64,000 nt of DNA from Pseudomonas mendocina (GCA_037482215.1 CP148074.1:1860001-1924000); one strand, 5' to 3'. Positions 30,639 to 42,537 are shown, counted from the first letter of the stretch. Notes: a model not told the origin generated them from the sequence alone. Program-made: numbers and translations.

Positions 30639-33470
30639 ATGCAAGAAAGCGTGATGCAGCGCATGTGGGACAGTGCCTACCTATCCGGTGGCAACGCTGC
30701 CTATGTGGAAGAGCTCTATGAGCTTTACCTGCACGATCCCAACGCTGTGCCAGAAGAGTGGCGCAATTATTTCCAGAAGTTGCCTACAGATGGCAGCGCC
30801 GCTACTGATGTATCGCATTCCACAATTCGCGATCATTTCGTATTGCTTGCTAAAAATCAGCGCCGTGCTCAACCGGTATCTGCCGGTAGTGTGAGCAGCG
30901 AGCATGATAAGAAGCAGGTTGAAGTGCTGCGCCTGATTCAGGCGTATCGTATGCGTGGTCATCAGGCTGCCAAGCTCGATCCGCTTGGTCTTTGGCAGCG
31001 CCCTGTGCCAGCCGATCTGTCCATCAATCATTACGGGCTGACTGACGCTGATCTTGATACTACTTTCCGTACCGGTGGTCTGTTCATCGGCAAGGAAGAG
31101 GCAAGTCTGCGCGAGATTCGCGACGCGTTACAGCAGACATATTGCCGCACCATCGGTGCAGAGTTCACTCATATCGTCGATTCTGAGCAGCGCAGCTGGT
31201 TCCAGCAGCGCCTGGAGTCTGTCCGTGGTCGTCCGGACTTTTCTCCTGAAATTCAGAGCCACGTACTTGAGCGTTTGACCGCAGCTGAGGGCCTGGAAAA
31301 GTATCTGGGTACTAAGTATCCGGGAACTAAGCGTTTTGGCTTGGAAGGTGGCGAGAGCCTCATCCCTATGCTGGATGAGGTTATTCAGCGTTCGGGTTCC
31401 TACGGCACTAAAGAAATCGTTATCGGGATGGCCCACCGTGGTCGTCTAAACGTGCTGGTCAACACCTTTGGCAAGAACCCGCGTGATCTGTTCGATGAGT
31501 TCGAAGGTAAAAAGACTGCCGGCCTGTCCTCTGGTGACGTGAAATACCACCAGGGTTTCTCATCCAACGTGATGACGCCTGGCGGTGAAGTTCACTTGGC
31601 GATGGCGTTCAACCCGTCTCACTTGGAAATTGTTTCTCCGGTGGTCGAGGGTTCTGTTCGTGCCCGTCAGGATCGTCGTAACGATGCCAGTGGTGACAAA
31701 GTACTGCCGGTTTCCCTTCACGGTGATGCTGCTTTCGCAGGTCAGGGTGTGGTCATGGAAACCTTCCAGATGTCGCAGACCCGCGGCTTCAAAACTGGCG
31801 GTACGATCCATATCGTGATCAACAACCAAGTTGGTTTCACCATTAGTAACCCGTTGGATTCGCGCTCTACTGAGTACGCGACCGACGTGGCCAAGATGAT
31901 TCAGGCACCGATTCTTCACGTTAACGGTGATGATCCTGAGGCTGTGTTGTTCGTGACTCAGCTTGCTGTCGATTACCGCATGCAGTTCAAGCGCGATGTG
32001 GTTATCGATCTGGTTTGCTATCGCCGCCGTGGCCACAACGAAGCGGATGAGCCGAGTGGTACTCAGCCACTGATGTATCAGCAAATCACTAAGCAGCGTA
32101 CTACACGCGAGCTTTATGCTGATGCGCTGATCAGTGCTGCACGACTGTCGGCGGATGATGTTCAAGCCAAGGTGGATGATTACCGTACTGCACTGGATAA
32201 CGGTCAGCACGTTGTTAAGAGCCTGGTTAAAGAGCCAAACAAAGAGTTGTTTGTTGATTGGCGTCCGTACTTGGGGCATGCCTGGACTGCTCGTCACGAC
32301 ACCCGCTTTGACCTGAAGACCTTGCAGGAACTGTCCAGCAAATTGTTGGAAATCCCAGAAGGTTTTGTCGTCCAGCGCCAAGTGTCTAAGATCCTTGAAG
32401 ACCGTCAGAAAATGGGTGCCGGTGCGCTGCCGATCAACTGGGGTTATGCTGAAACCATGGCGTACGCGACCCTGTTGTTCGAAGGTCATCCGATCCGTAT
32501 GACGGGCCAGGACATTGGTCGTGGCACCTTCTCGCACCGCCATGCGGTTCTGCATAACCAGAAGGATGCCAGCACCTACGTTGCGCTGAAGAACCTTTAT
32601 GAAGGTCAACCAAAGTTCGAGCTGTATGACTCCTTCCTCTCTGAGGAAGCCGTTCTTGCATTCGAATATGGCTATGCAACAACTCAGCCTAATGCGCTTG
32701 TTATCTGGGAAGCCCAGTTCGGTGACTTCGCCAACGGTGCCCAGGTGGTATTTGACCAGTTCATTTCCAGTGGTGAGCACAAGTGGGGCCGTCTGTGCGG
32801 TCTGACTATGCTGCTGCCGCACGGCTATGAAGGGCAGGGGCCTGAGCACAGTTCTGCACGCCTTGAGCGCTATCTGCAGCTGTGCGCTGAGCAGAACATG
32901 CAGGTTGCTGTGCCGACCACTCCGGCTCAGATCTATCATTTGTTGCGTCGACAGGTTATCCGTCCGCTGCGTAAGCCGCTGGTGGTTCTGTCGCCTAAAT
33001 CTCTGCTGCGTCACAAGTTGGCTATCTCTACCCTGGAAGAATTGGCCGAAGGCTCCTTCCAGACCGTGATTCCAGAAATCGATGCACTCGATCCGAAAAA
33101 GGTCGAGCGTCTGATTCTGTGCAGTGGCAAGGTTTACTACGATCTGCTTGAGAAGCGTCGCAACGAAGGCCGTGAAGATATCGCCATCGTGCGTATCGAG
33201 CAGCTTTATCCGTTCCCGGAAGAGGATCTGGCTGAAGCACTGGCTCCGTACAAAAACCTCAAGAACATCATTTGGTGTCAGGAAGAGCCAATGAACCAAG
33301 GCGCATGGTATTGCAGTCAGCATCACATGCGTCGTGTGGCTACCGCGCACAAAAAATCGCTGTTCCTTGAGTATGCAGGTCGTGACGCTTCTGCGGCACC
33401 GGCATGTGGTTACGCTTCAATGCACGCGGAACAGCAGGAAAAACTCCTGCAAGACGCCTTTACTGTTTAA
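30639..33470 (+). CDS. sucA: 2-oxoglutarate dehydrogenase E1 component
   Basis: The 943-residue thiamine-diphosphate enzyme decarboxylates 2-oxoglutarate and loads succinyl onto the lipoyl arm of SucB. The N-terminus (MWDSAYLSGGNAAYVEELYELYLHDP) carries the E2-binding segment. GMAHRGRLNVL, LHGDAAFAGQGVV and NNQVGFT follow as cofactor and metal-binding motifs. GQDIGRGTFSHRHAVLH, GYEGQGPEHSSARLER and CQEEPMNQGAW mark the C-terminal domains. Length matches the family. It begins after the structured leader and GAGGG, suggesting regulation separate from sdh. Confidence 0.98.
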   Translation: MQESVMQRMWDSAYLSGGNAAYVEELYELYLHDPNAVPEEWRNYFQKLPTDGSAATDVSHSTIRDHFVLLAKNQRRAQPVSAGSVSSEHDKKQVEVLRLIQAYRMRGHQAAKLDPLGLWQRPVPADLSINHYGLTDADLDTTFRTGGLFIGKEEASLREIRDALQQTYCRTIGAEFTHIVDSEQRSWFQQRLESVRGRPDFSPEIQSHVLERLTAAEGLEKYLGTKYPGTKRFGLEGGESLIPMLDEVIQRSGSYGTKEIVIGMAHRGRLNVLVNTFGKNPRDLFDEFEGKKTAGLSSGDVKYHQGFSSNVMTPGGEVHLAMAFNPSHLEIVSPVVEGSVRARQDRRNDASGDKVLPVSLHGDAAFAGQGVVMETFQMSQTRGFKTGGTIHIVINNQVGFTISNPLDSRSTEYATDVAKMIQAPILHVNGDDPEAVLFVTQLAVDYRMQFKRDVVIDLVCYRRRGHNEADEPSGTQPLMYQQITKQRTTRELYADALISAARLSADDVQAKVDDYRTALDNGQHVVKSLVKEPNKELFVDWRPYLGHAWTARHDTRFDLKTLQELSSKLLEIPEGFVVQRQVSKILEDRQKMGAGALPINWGYAETMAYATLLFEGHPIRMTGQDIGRGTFSHRHAVLHNQKDASTYVALKNLYEGQPKFELYDSFLSEEAVLAFEYGYATTQPNALVIWEAQFGDFANGAQVVFDQFISSGEHKWGRLCGLTMLLPHGYEGQGPEHSSARLERYLQLCAEQNMQVAVPTTPAQIYHLLRRQVIRPLRKPLVVLSPKSLLRHKLAISTLEELAEGSFQTVIPEIDALDPKKVERLILCSGKVYYDLLEKRRNEGREDIAIVRIEQLYPFPEEDLAEALAPYKNLKNIIWCQEEPMNQGAWYCSQHHMRRVATAHKKSLFLEYAGRDASAAPACGYASMHAEQQEKLLQDAFTV

Positions 33471-33480
33471 CGCCATCGCA

Positions 33481-33508
33481 CAACAGGCGGTCATTTGACC
33501 GCCTGTTG
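33481..33508 (+). other. 12-bp hairpin in the sucA-sucB gap
   Basis: CAACAGGCGGTC pairs perfectly with GACCGCCTGTTG around ATTT. There is no T tract, so it is more likely an RNA processing or stability element within the operon than a terminator. Confidence 0.55.
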
Positions 33509-33537
33509 GCTGAAACCGAATTTAAGGACTTATACAC

Positions 33538-34764
33538 ATGGCTATCGAGATCAAAGCCCCTACTTTCCCGGAATCGGTTGCCGATGGCACCGTTGCCACT
33601 TGGCACAAACAGCCGGGTGATGCAGTCAAGCGCGACGAGCTGATCGTTGACATTGAGACAGACAAGGTTGTAATCGAAGTTCTGGCTGAGGCTGACGGTG
33701 TTCTGGGGCAGATCATCAAGAACGAAGGTGACACCGTTCTGAGCAACGAAGTACTGGGTACTTTGGCTGAGGGCGGCGCTGCTGCTCCTGCTCCCGCGGC
33801 TGCCGCACCTGCTGCTACCCAGGCCGCTGCTGCAGCTCCGGCCGCAAGCGCTGACGATCAGATCCTGTCTCCGGCTGCTCGTAAGTTGGCGGAAGAGAAC
33901 GGTATCGACCCTAACAGTGTTGCTGGCACTGGCAAAGGTGGTCGTGTCACTAAGGAAGATGTCGTGGCTGCTGTTGAAGCCAAGAAAAATGCCCCGGCTG
34001 CCGCCCCGGCTGCTAAGGCCGCTGCTCCAGCTGCAGCTGCTCCAGTATTCGCGGCCGGTGATCGTGTCGAGAAGCGTGTGCCGATGACTCGCCTGCGTGC
34101 GAAAATCGCTGAGCGTCTGGTTGAAGCCCAGTCTTCCATGGCTATGCTGACCACCTTCAACGAAGTTGACATGACTGAAGTCATGGCGCTGCGTTCGAAG
34201 TACAAAGACCTGTTCGAGAAGACTCACAATGGCGTGCGCCTGGGCTTCATGTCCTTCTTCGTTAAGGCCGCTGTTGAATCACTGAAGCGCTTCCCGGCAG
34301 TCAACGCTTCGATTGATGGTAACGACATTGTTTACCACGGTTATCAGGACATCGGTGTTGCTGTTTCCAGCGACCGTGGCTTGGTTGTTCCGGTACTGCG
34401 CAACGCTGAGCTGATGAGCCTGGCTGAAATCGAAAATGGCATCGCTACTTTTGGTAAGAAAGCCCGTGAAGGCAAGCTGTCCATCGAAGAGATGACTGGC
34501 GGCACGTTCACCATCACCAACGGTGGTACTTTCGGCTCGATGATGTCGACTCCGATTGTCAACCCACCTCAGGCAGCTATTCTGGGTATGCACAACATCA
34601 TCCAGCGCCCGATGGCAATCAATGGTCAGGTCGTTATTCGTCCGATGATGTATCTGGCACTGTCTTATGACCACCGTCTGATCGATGGTAAAGAAGCGGT
34701 TAGCTTCTTGGTTAGCATCAAGAATCTGCTGGAAGATCCGGCTCGTTTGCTGCTGGACATCTAA
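33538..34764 (+). CDS. sucB: Dihydrolipoyllysine succinyltransferase (E2)
   Basis: The 408-residue E2 core of the 2-oxoglutarate dehydrogenase complex has one lipoyl domain (residues 1-75, lipoylated Lys in [10 protein letters not shown]), an Ala/Pro-rich linker, a peripheral-subunit-binding domain ([18 protein letters not shown]), a second Ala/Pro linker, and the catalytic acyltransferase with the HxxxDG motif in [12 protein letters not shown]. Linkers of this kind let the lipoyl arm swing between active sites. It lies 67 bases after sucA and 61 before lpd. Confidence 0.98.
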   Translation: MAIEIKAPTFPESVADGTVATWHKQPGDAVKRDELIVDIETDKVVIEVLAEADGVLGQIIKNEGDTVLSNEVLGTLAEGGAAAPAPAAAAPAATQAAAAAPAASADDQILSPAARKLAEENGIDPNSVAGTGKGGRVTKEDVVAAVEAKKNAPAAAPAAKAAAPAAAAPVFAAGDRVEKRVPMTRLRAKIAERLVEAQSSMAMLTTFNEVDMTEVMALRSKYKDLFEKTHNGVRLGFMSFFVKAAVESLKRFPAVNASIDGNDIVYHGYQDIGVAVSSDRGLVVPVLRNAELMSLAEIENGIATFGKKAREGKLSIEEMTGGTFTITNGGTFGSMMSTPIVNPPQAAILGMHNIIQRPMAINGQVVIRPMMYLALSYDHRLIDGKEAVSFLVSIKNLLEDPARLLLDI

Positions 34765-34777
34765 GCAAGTGTCTCAC

Positions 34778-34800
34778 GACGGTTCTCACAAGGGACCGTC
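34778..34800 (+). other. Hairpin in the sucB-lpd gap
   Basis: GACGGTTCT pairs with GGGACCGTC (two G-U pairs) around CACAA. Like the sucA-sucB hairpin it lacks a T tract, so the two may set relative message stability along the operon. Confidence 0.45.
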
Positions 34801-34822
34801 CGGTTTATCCGAGAAGGAATGA

Positions 34823-36262
<1,440 letters not shown>

Positions 36263-36274
36263 GCAATGAGGCTT

Positions 36275-36418
36275 GAACCGCTTGTGCCATTGCTGTGATG
36301 CAGTAAGGGCAGAGCGGTTCTGGCTATAAGGAACCACGGCTGATGGCCCGCGTCCGGCCTTCTAGCCGCGCGGAAAACAGTCGGACTGTCACAGGCAGTC
36401 AAAGGTGGTGCGGCACCA
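36275..36418 (+). promoter_or_regulatory. Structured leader RNA before sucC (sucC motif position)
   Basis: The 206-base lpd-sucC gap contains four clear hairpins in series. The first is a long stem, GAACCGCT...AGCGGTTC (36275-36282 with 36313-36320) enclosing TGCC/GGCA and TTGCTG/CAGTAA. Then come CCGCG-CGGC...GCCG-CGCGG (36348-36373), ACAGT/ACTGT (36377-36389) and TGGTG/CACCA (36406-36418). There is no T tract, so they are not terminators. A sucC RNA motif in front of sucC in Pseudomonas has been reported by comparative genomics, and this is its expected position. Identity was not tested with a covariance model. Confidence 0.65.
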
Positions 36419-36468
36419 TAAGTGCAGCATCGTATGCGCAATACCTAAAACGAAGACGGTAGACAAGC

Positions 36469-37634
<1,166 letters not shown>

Positions 37635-37635
<1 letters not shown>

Positions 37636-38522
37636 TGAGCGTCCTGATCAATAAAGATACCAAGGTTATCTGCCAGGGCTTCACCGGCTCCCAAGGTACT
37701 TTCCACAGCGAACAAGCGATTGCCTACGGCACCAAGATGGTTGGTGGCGTAACGCCGGGCAAAGGCGGCACCACTCACCTGGGCCTGCCAGTGTTCAACA
37801 CTGTGAAAGAAGCGGTAGAAGCAACCGGCGCTGAAGCTTCGGTTATCTACGTACCGGCTCCTTTCTGCAAAGACTCGATCCTGGAAGCTGCTTTCGGCGG
37901 CATCAAGCTGATCGTGTGCATCACCGAAGGCATTCCTACCCTGGACATGCTGGATGCCAAAGTTAAGTGTGACGAGCTGGGCGTTCGCCTGATCGGCCCT
38001 AACTGCCCTGGCGTTATCACTCCGGGCGAGTGCAAGATCGGCATCATGCCCGGTCACATTCACCTGCCAGGTAAAGTCGGTATCGTTTCCCGTTCCGGCA
38101 CCCTGACTTATGAAGCTGTTAAGCAGACCACTGACGCTGGTTTCGGCCAGTCCACTTGCGTGGGTATCGGTGGTGACCCGATTCCGGGTTCCAACTTCAT
38201 CGACATCCTGAAGCTGTTCCAGGAAGACCCGCAGACCGAAGCGATCGTGATGATCGGTGAGATCGGCGGTAGCGCTGAAGAAGAGGCCGCAGCTTTCATC
38301 AAGGCTAATGTGACCAAGCCTGTTGTGTCTTACATCGCGGGTGTTACTGCACCGGCTGGTAAGCGCATGGGCCACGCAGGTGCAATCATCTCCGGCGGTA
38401 AAGGCACTGCTGACGAGAAGTTTGCTGCTCTGCAAGACGCAGGTGTTAAAACCGTGCGTTCCCTGGCGGACATCGGTAAGGCCCTGGCCGAACTGACCGG
38501 TTGGGAAGTCAAAAACGCTTAA
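37635..38522 (+). CDS. sucD: Succinyl-CoA synthetase alpha subunit
   Basis: The 295-residue subunit has the CoA-binding Rossmann region ([30 protein letters not shown]) and the active-site His in the C-terminal segment [11 protein letters not shown], which is phosphorylated during catalysis. It starts inside the sucC stop codon, ensuring equal production. It is the last gene of the TCA block and ends at a strong terminator. Confidence 0.98.
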
Positions 38523-38540
38523 TCGTTTTTGAATGGAAAA

Positions 38541-38564
38541 GGCCACCCTCGGGTGGCCTTTTTT
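38541..38564 (+). terminator. Terminator of the suc operon
   Basis: GGCCACCC pairs with GGGTGGCC around TC and is followed by TTTTTT. Confidence 0.93.
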
Positions 38565-38716
38565 GTTTCAATGCTGCTGACGCAACTGTTGCTGATGCGA
38601 CAGTAGGATTCAGTATTTCGACAGTTTGTCGACTGCAACCACTGCAAATGCCGTATTTTCGCTACCCTTATCGACTTTGCATGACGTCGCCAAAAGCGAG
38701 TCGTGCCTAATACTGG

Positions 38717-38763
38717 CTCAGCTTATCCCGCTGAGTAACGTTTCCCCCGATCCTTCGGGAAAC
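38717..38763 (+). promoter_or_regulatory. Two hairpins in the braB leader
   Basis: In the 280-base gap before braB, CTCAG/CTGAG (38717-38735) and GTTTCCC/GGGAAAC (38740-38763, or alternatively GTTT/AAAC plus CCCGA/TCGGG) fold in series, ending 39 bases before the ATG. A small TCGACA/TGTCGA hairpin lies at 38618-38632. There is no T tract and no leucine-rich leader peptide, so the mechanism is unknown. No strong promoter was recognised. Confidence 0.4.
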
Positions 38764-38802
38764 CTCGGAGCTTTCTATTATCTGTTTGTGGTATTTCCCT
38801 CT

Positions 38803-40131
38803 ATGACTCGTTTGAAAGGCTTGGACCTCCTTGCCCTTGGCTTCATGACGTTTGCACTTTTCTTAGGTGCAGGCAATATCATCTTTCCTCCCAGCGCAGG
38901 GCTTGCTGCTGGTGAGAACCTTATGCCCGCGGCTCTTGGGTTTTTGCTTACGGGCGTAGGCTTACCGCTGCTGACTGTGGTGGCATTGGCTCGTGTGGGT
39001 GGGGGTATGGATACGCTGACCTTGCCTCTGGGTAAAGTGGCCGGTGCAATCCTGGCTGTTGCGGTTTATCTGGCTATCGGCCCACTGTTTGCGACGCCTC
39101 GTACCGCCGTTGCATCATTTGAAATTGGTGTTGCCCCATTTACCGGCAATAAGCCATTACCTCTATTCTTGTATACCGTAGGTTATTTCGGGATTGTGCT
39201 GTTCTTGTCCCTTAACCCTGGGCGTTTGGTCGACCGTGTGGGTAAGGTGATCACGCCGGTATTGCTCACGGGGTTGCTGGTGTTGGGCATGGCGGGCGTG
39301 TTTGCTCCGGCAGGCGAAATTTCTCAAGTTACCGATGAGTACCGTTCGGCTCCTATGGTTCAAGGTTTCCTACAGGGCTATCTGACTATGGATGCGTTGG
39401 GGGCTCTGGTGTTCGGTATCGTGATTGCGACGGCAATTCGCGATAGAGGGGTTAATGACGGCGCTCTGGTAACTCGCTACTCCATCATTGCAGGCATCAT
39501 TGCAGCTATCGGCCTGTCCTTGGTTTACCTGTCTCTGTTCTATCTTGGTGCTACCAGTAGCGGTATTGCTGCCGATGCACAGAACGGCGGACAGATTCTG
39601 GCCAGCTATGTAAATCACACCTTTGGTGACAAAGGCAGTTTGTTGTTGGCTGTTGTTATCGTCCTTGCGTGTGTGACTACTGCCGTCGGCCTACTGAGCG
39701 CGTGTGGTGAGTTTTTCAGCAAGCTGTTCCCTGTTTCGTACCGGACGGTTGTAATTGGTTTTGGTCTGTTCAGCATGGCAGTGGCTAACCAGGGGCTTAC
39801 CCAGTTGATCAGCGTATCTGTCCCGGTGCTGGTGGGGCTCTATCCGCTGGCTATTGTGTTGGTGGCATTGAGTTTGGCGAATCGCCTGTGGCTATCTCAG
39901 TCGAGGATCTTTGTGCCGGTTATGGCGGTCACTCTGATCTTTGGGGTGGCAGATGGGATCGGTGCTACCCCGTGGAAAGCACTGGTCCCTGAGATATTCG
40001 GGAAGTTACCATTTGCTGAAATGAGCCTAGGTTGGCTCACACCGGCATTGATCACCTTGGTGATAGCTGTTGTGGTTGACCGATTGCTCGGACAACCCGC
40101 TGACAGCAATTTGCTGAAAACAGCAGAGTAG
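38803..40131 (+). CDS. braB: Branched-chain amino acid carrier (BrnQ/BraB family)
   Basis: The 442-residue carrier imports leucine, isoleucine and valine with Na+ or H+. It has about twelve membrane spans and the family N-terminus LKGLDLLALGFMTFALFLGAGNIIFPP. Length is close to that of P. aeruginosa BraB, and the position just after sucD agrees with that genome as I recall it. The ATG at 38803 is where family similarity begins. An upstream frame of 59 codons runs through the leader hairpins and is not counted as coding. Confidence 0.9.
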   Translation: MTRLKGLDLLALGFMTFALFLGAGNIIFPPSAGLAAGENLMPAALGFLLTGVGLPLLTVVALARVGGGMDTLTLPLGKVAGAILAVAVYLAIGPLFATPRTAVASFEIGVAPFTGNKPLPLFLYTVGYFGIVLFLSLNPGRLVDRVGKVITPVLLTGLLVLGMAGVFAPAGEISQVTDEYRSAPMVQGFLQGYLTMDALGALVFGIVIATAIRDRGVNDGALVTRYSIIAGIIAAIGLSLVYLSLFYLGATSSGIAADAQNGGQILASYVNHTFGDKGSLLLAVVIVLACVTTAVGLLSACGEFFSKLFPVSYRTVVIGFGLFSMAVANQGLTQLISVSVPVLVGLYPLAIVLVALSLANRLWLSQSRIFVPVMAVTLIFGVADGIGATPWKALVPEIFGKLPFAEMSLGWLTPALITLVIAVVVDRLLGQPADSNLLKTAE

Positions 40132-40133
40132 AC

Positions 40134-40164
40134 AAAAGGCCGCTCAATTGAGCGGCCTTTTTAT
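40134..40164 (+). terminator. Terminator of braB
   Basis: AAAGGCCGCTC / GAGCGGCCTTT around AATT is followed by TTATT. Confidence 0.92.
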
Positions 40165-40220
40165 TGCGCAGCTTCTGGGTTGGCTTGTTTATAATTGCTC
40201 ATAGGTTATTAGGAGCTGCC

Positions 40221-40952
40221 ATGACTATCAGCAATGAATATCTGCCCCACCTGCTTGCTGCATTATGGTTCGTCTTCTGTTGGGCCGGTTATACCCGGTA
40301 TGCAAGGTGGAAAGGACTTACTACCCCTTGTTTGGCCAGTGTATTGCACTTGTATCGGGAAGACTGGATGCGACGTATGTTGCTTCGGGACAACCGTATA
40401 GCCGATGCCAACGTGATCGGTAATCTCGAGCGCAATGCCTCGTTCTTTGCTTCAAGTACCCTCATCATTCTTGCGGGTATTTTGACGGTATTAGGTGCGT
40501 CTGAGCGTGCCGTTTCTTTATTGGCGGACTTGCCGTTCGTACAGGTTGCCAGTCGCGGTCTTTCAGAGGTTAAGCTGTTGTGTTTGGGGCTGGTGTTTGT
40601 TTATGCCTTCTTCACCTTCAGCTGGTGTATGCGCCAGTACAATTTTGCGGCAGTACTGGTTGGTTCGGCACCGATGGTGGGGGAGAGGCATGTCACCGAG
40701 CAGGAGCGGCAGTCTTTTGCGGAGCGGACGGCTCGGGTGATTTCCCTTGCGGCTAATCAGTTCAACCAAGGCCTGCGTGCTTATTACTTCGGTATGGCTA
40801 CATTGGCGTGGTTCATCAATCCATGGTTCTTCATGTTAATGACGGCCGGTGTTGTGTTTGTGCTGTATCGCCGAGAGTTCCATTCTTCTGTTCTGGAAGT
40901 CATGGTTTATACCCAGACTCCGATGTTCGACCAGACTAAAGATATCCCGTGA
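40221..40952 (+). CDS. DUF599-family inner-membrane protein
   Basis: The 243-residue protein has four or five hydrophobic segments (LLAALWFVFCWAGYTRYA, ASFFASSTLIILAGILTVLG, LLCLGLVFVYAFFTFSWCMRQYNF, YYFGMATLAWFINPWFFMLMTAGVVFVLY). This is the arrangement of DUF599 proteins, found across proteobacteria and of unknown function. AGGAG precedes ATG 40221. It is a single gene between two terminators. Confidence 0.85.
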   Translation: MTISNEYLPHLLAALWFVFCWAGYTRYARWKGLTTPCLASVLHLYREDWMRRMLLRDNRIADANVIGNLERNASFFASSTLIILAGILTVLGASERAVSLLADLPFVQVASRGLSEVKLLCLGLVFVYAFFTFSWCMRQYNFAAVLVGSAPMVGERHVTEQERQSFAERTARVISLAANQFNQGLRAYYFGMATLAWFINPWFFMLMTAGVVFVLYRREFHSSVLEVMVYTQTPMFDQTKDIP

Positions 40953-40956
40953 ATGT

Positions 40957-40984
40957 AAAAAGGCCCGCTACTGCGGGCCTTTTT
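40957..40984. terminator. Bidirectional terminator
   Basis: AAAAAGGCCCGC / GCGGGCCTTTTT around TACT lies between the DUF599 gene and the convergent lipoprotein gene. Confidence 0.93.
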
Positions 40985-40999
40985 ATTTCGGAGTGAAGA

Positions 41000-41290
41000 T
41001 TAGTTGCCGTCTACGGCATCTTTAATCTCATCCCCGGCGTCTTGTACGGCATCTGAAACGCTGTCAGCTGCGTCTTCAAGTTTTTCACCAGTGGTGGGTT
41101 CACGACCGAGAGCTTCATTGGTCTTTTGTTCGATAGCTTCGCCGGTTTTCTTCGCGGCATCACCAAGCGATTCCACAGCCTCAGAAGCAGACTCTTTGGC
41201 AGACTGCATCTTGTCTTCCGGTGTTTTTTCGCAGGCAGCGAGGAACAGTGCGGAAGCGAGCAGCAGTGCATAAGTGAAAGGCTTTTGCAT
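41000..41290 (-). CDS. Small lipoprotein with amphipathic helical repeats
   Basis: The 96-residue precursor has a lipoprotein signal ending LFLAAC, with lipid-modified Cys20. The mature part is alpha-helical and rich in Ala, Glu, Lys and Asp in a repeating pattern (SAKESASEAVESLGDAAKKTGEAIEQ, KLEDAADSVSDAVQDAGDEIKDAVDG) like small stress-associated or late-embryogenesis-like proteins. It has no named family that I recognise. Residue +2 after Cys is Glu, not Asp, so outer-membrane sorting by Lol is expected. Function is unknown. Confidence 0.85.
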   Translation of the reverse strand: MQKPFTYALLLASALFLAACEKTPEDKMQSAKESASEAVESLGDAAKKTGEAIEQKTNEALGREPTTGEKLEDAADSVSDAVQDAGDEIKDAVDGN

Positions 41291-41476
41291 AAGTCAGTTG
41301 TCCTTTTTATAGATGAATGTCTGGTTAAACCAGGCACATTTATTAAACAGCGCCAATTCGACGAAGTTCCCTGTAATTACTGAGCGTTACTGCATTTTGC
41401 TCAGACCTATGTGGCTGCAGAGCTCTAACGGGTATTATGCTCACTCCCTTGGCAGTTTGTTCGGTGAGATCCTTTC

Positions 41477-41950
41477 ATGAGCACTAACCCGATATTTGAG
41501 CGGGCACAGCTTTTCCTCTCAGCATTACGCCATTGCCAGGTCTTGGCTATGAGCGTACACAGCGCCGAACCGCAGGGCCTGACACTTAAATTGCCCTACA
41601 GTCCTAACATTGTAGGCAATCCTGAAACAGGTGTTATTCATGGCGGTGCAATTACTACCTTGATGGATACCACGTGCGGCATATCAACCGTGTGTGTATT
41701 GCCTGATTTTGAAATATGCCCAACGCTGGACTTGCGAATTGATTATATGCGGCCTGCAGAACCTCATAAGGATGTGTTCGGTTTTGCTGAGTGTTATCGC
41801 GTGACACCCAACGTGATCTTTACGCGCGGTTATGCCTATCAGGATGATCCTGCCCAGCCAGTCGCTCATGTGGTCGGGACTTTTATGCGAATGGGTAAGG
41901 CTGCAACCATGGGAAAAGACTCCTTGGCTAACGTGAAGGGGGGCGCTTGA
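41477..41950 (+). CDS. PaaI-family hotdog thioesterase
   Basis: The 157-residue hotdog-fold protein has the catalytic motif pattern of the PaaI/acyl-CoA thioesterase family: GNPETGVIHGGAITTLMDTTCG, followed by TLDLRIDYMRPA. It probably hydrolyses acyl-CoA esters; the substrate is unknown. Its stop overlaps the ATG of a second thioesterase (TGATG). Confidence 0.87.
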   Translation: MSTNPIFERAQLFLSALRHCQVLAMSVHSAEPQGLTLKLPYSPNIVGNPETGVIHGGAITTLMDTTCGISTVCVLPDFEICPTLDLRIDYMRPAEPHKDVFGFAECYRVTPNVIFTRGYAYQDDPAQPVAHVVGTFMRMGKAATMGKDSLANVKGGA

Positions 41951-42396
41951 TGTCTGCTCTTAACCTCAATCAGTTAGTGAAAGAAGCCCATGAGCGAGAC
42001 AACTATGACTCGCTTATTGATTTGATGCCGTATGCAAAGTTATTGGGTATGGAGTGTCTGCGCTTAGGGGACGATATGGTGTTCCGCTTGCCTGCTAATC
42101 GCGACAGCATCGGTAATCCAACCCTGCCAGCCCTACATGGAGGTGTTATCGCCGGGTTTATGGAGCATTCGGCGATGATGCACTTGCTGGTGTTTATGGG
42201 GATTCCCCATTTACCGAAAATCATCGACTTCTCGATTGATTATCTTCGCGCCGGACACTTCCGAGATACTTACGCTCAATGTCAGGTATGGCGTCAAGGC
42301 AAGCGGGTTGCCAACGTGGCAATTACGGCTTGGCAGACTAATCAGACTGAGCCGATCGCAACAGCGCGCGCCCATTTCAAAGTAGACGAGCCGTAA
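41950..42396 (+). CDS. Second PaaI-family hotdog thioesterase
   Basis: The 148-residue protein has the same fold as its neighbour but a distinct sequence: GNPTLPALHGGVIAGFMEHSAMMHLLV and IIDFSIDYLRAGHFRD. The central acidic position differs from the first protein, with Glu in FMEHS where the neighbour has Asp in LMDTT, so the pair may have different specificities or form a heteromer. It overlaps the first gene by one base, so the pair is translationally coupled. Confidence 0.87.
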   Translation: MSALNLNQLVKEAHERDNYDSLIDLMPYAKLLGMECLRLGDDMVFRLPANRDSIGNPTLPALHGGVIAGFMEHSAMMHLLVFMGIPHLPKIIDFSIDYLRAGHFRDTYAQCQVWRQGKRVANVAITAWQTNQTEPIATARAHFKVDEP

Positions 42397-42509
42397 GCGC
42401 CCGGCTGATCACGTCAATATACCTAGCAGCTCGCCTGTGGCTCAAAGGCATACAGTCTCCGTTTGTAGGCGAGTTGTTGAGCGACTCTTATTGAATATTC
42501 AAGCAAGCC

Positions 42510-42537
42510 CTTGAAAAGCTAAGACTTGCCCCCACCT
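42510..42537 (+). promoter_or_regulatory. Sigma-32 heat-shock promoter of htpG
   Basis: CTTGAAA (42510-42516), a 13-base spacer, and CCCCACCT (42530-42537) match the RpoH consensus CTTGAAA and CCCCATNT with one mismatch. It lies about 50 bases upstream of the htpG ATG. This is exactly the promoter type expected for htpG. Confidence 0.88.

Noticed and set aside
31560..33350. Open frame of 596 codons antisense to sucA
   Set aside because: Compositional shadow of sucA; no recognisable domain.
38648..38710. Possible 20-residue leader peptide before braB
   Set aside because: No ribosome-binding site and no run of Leu, Ile or Val codons, so attenuation is not supported.
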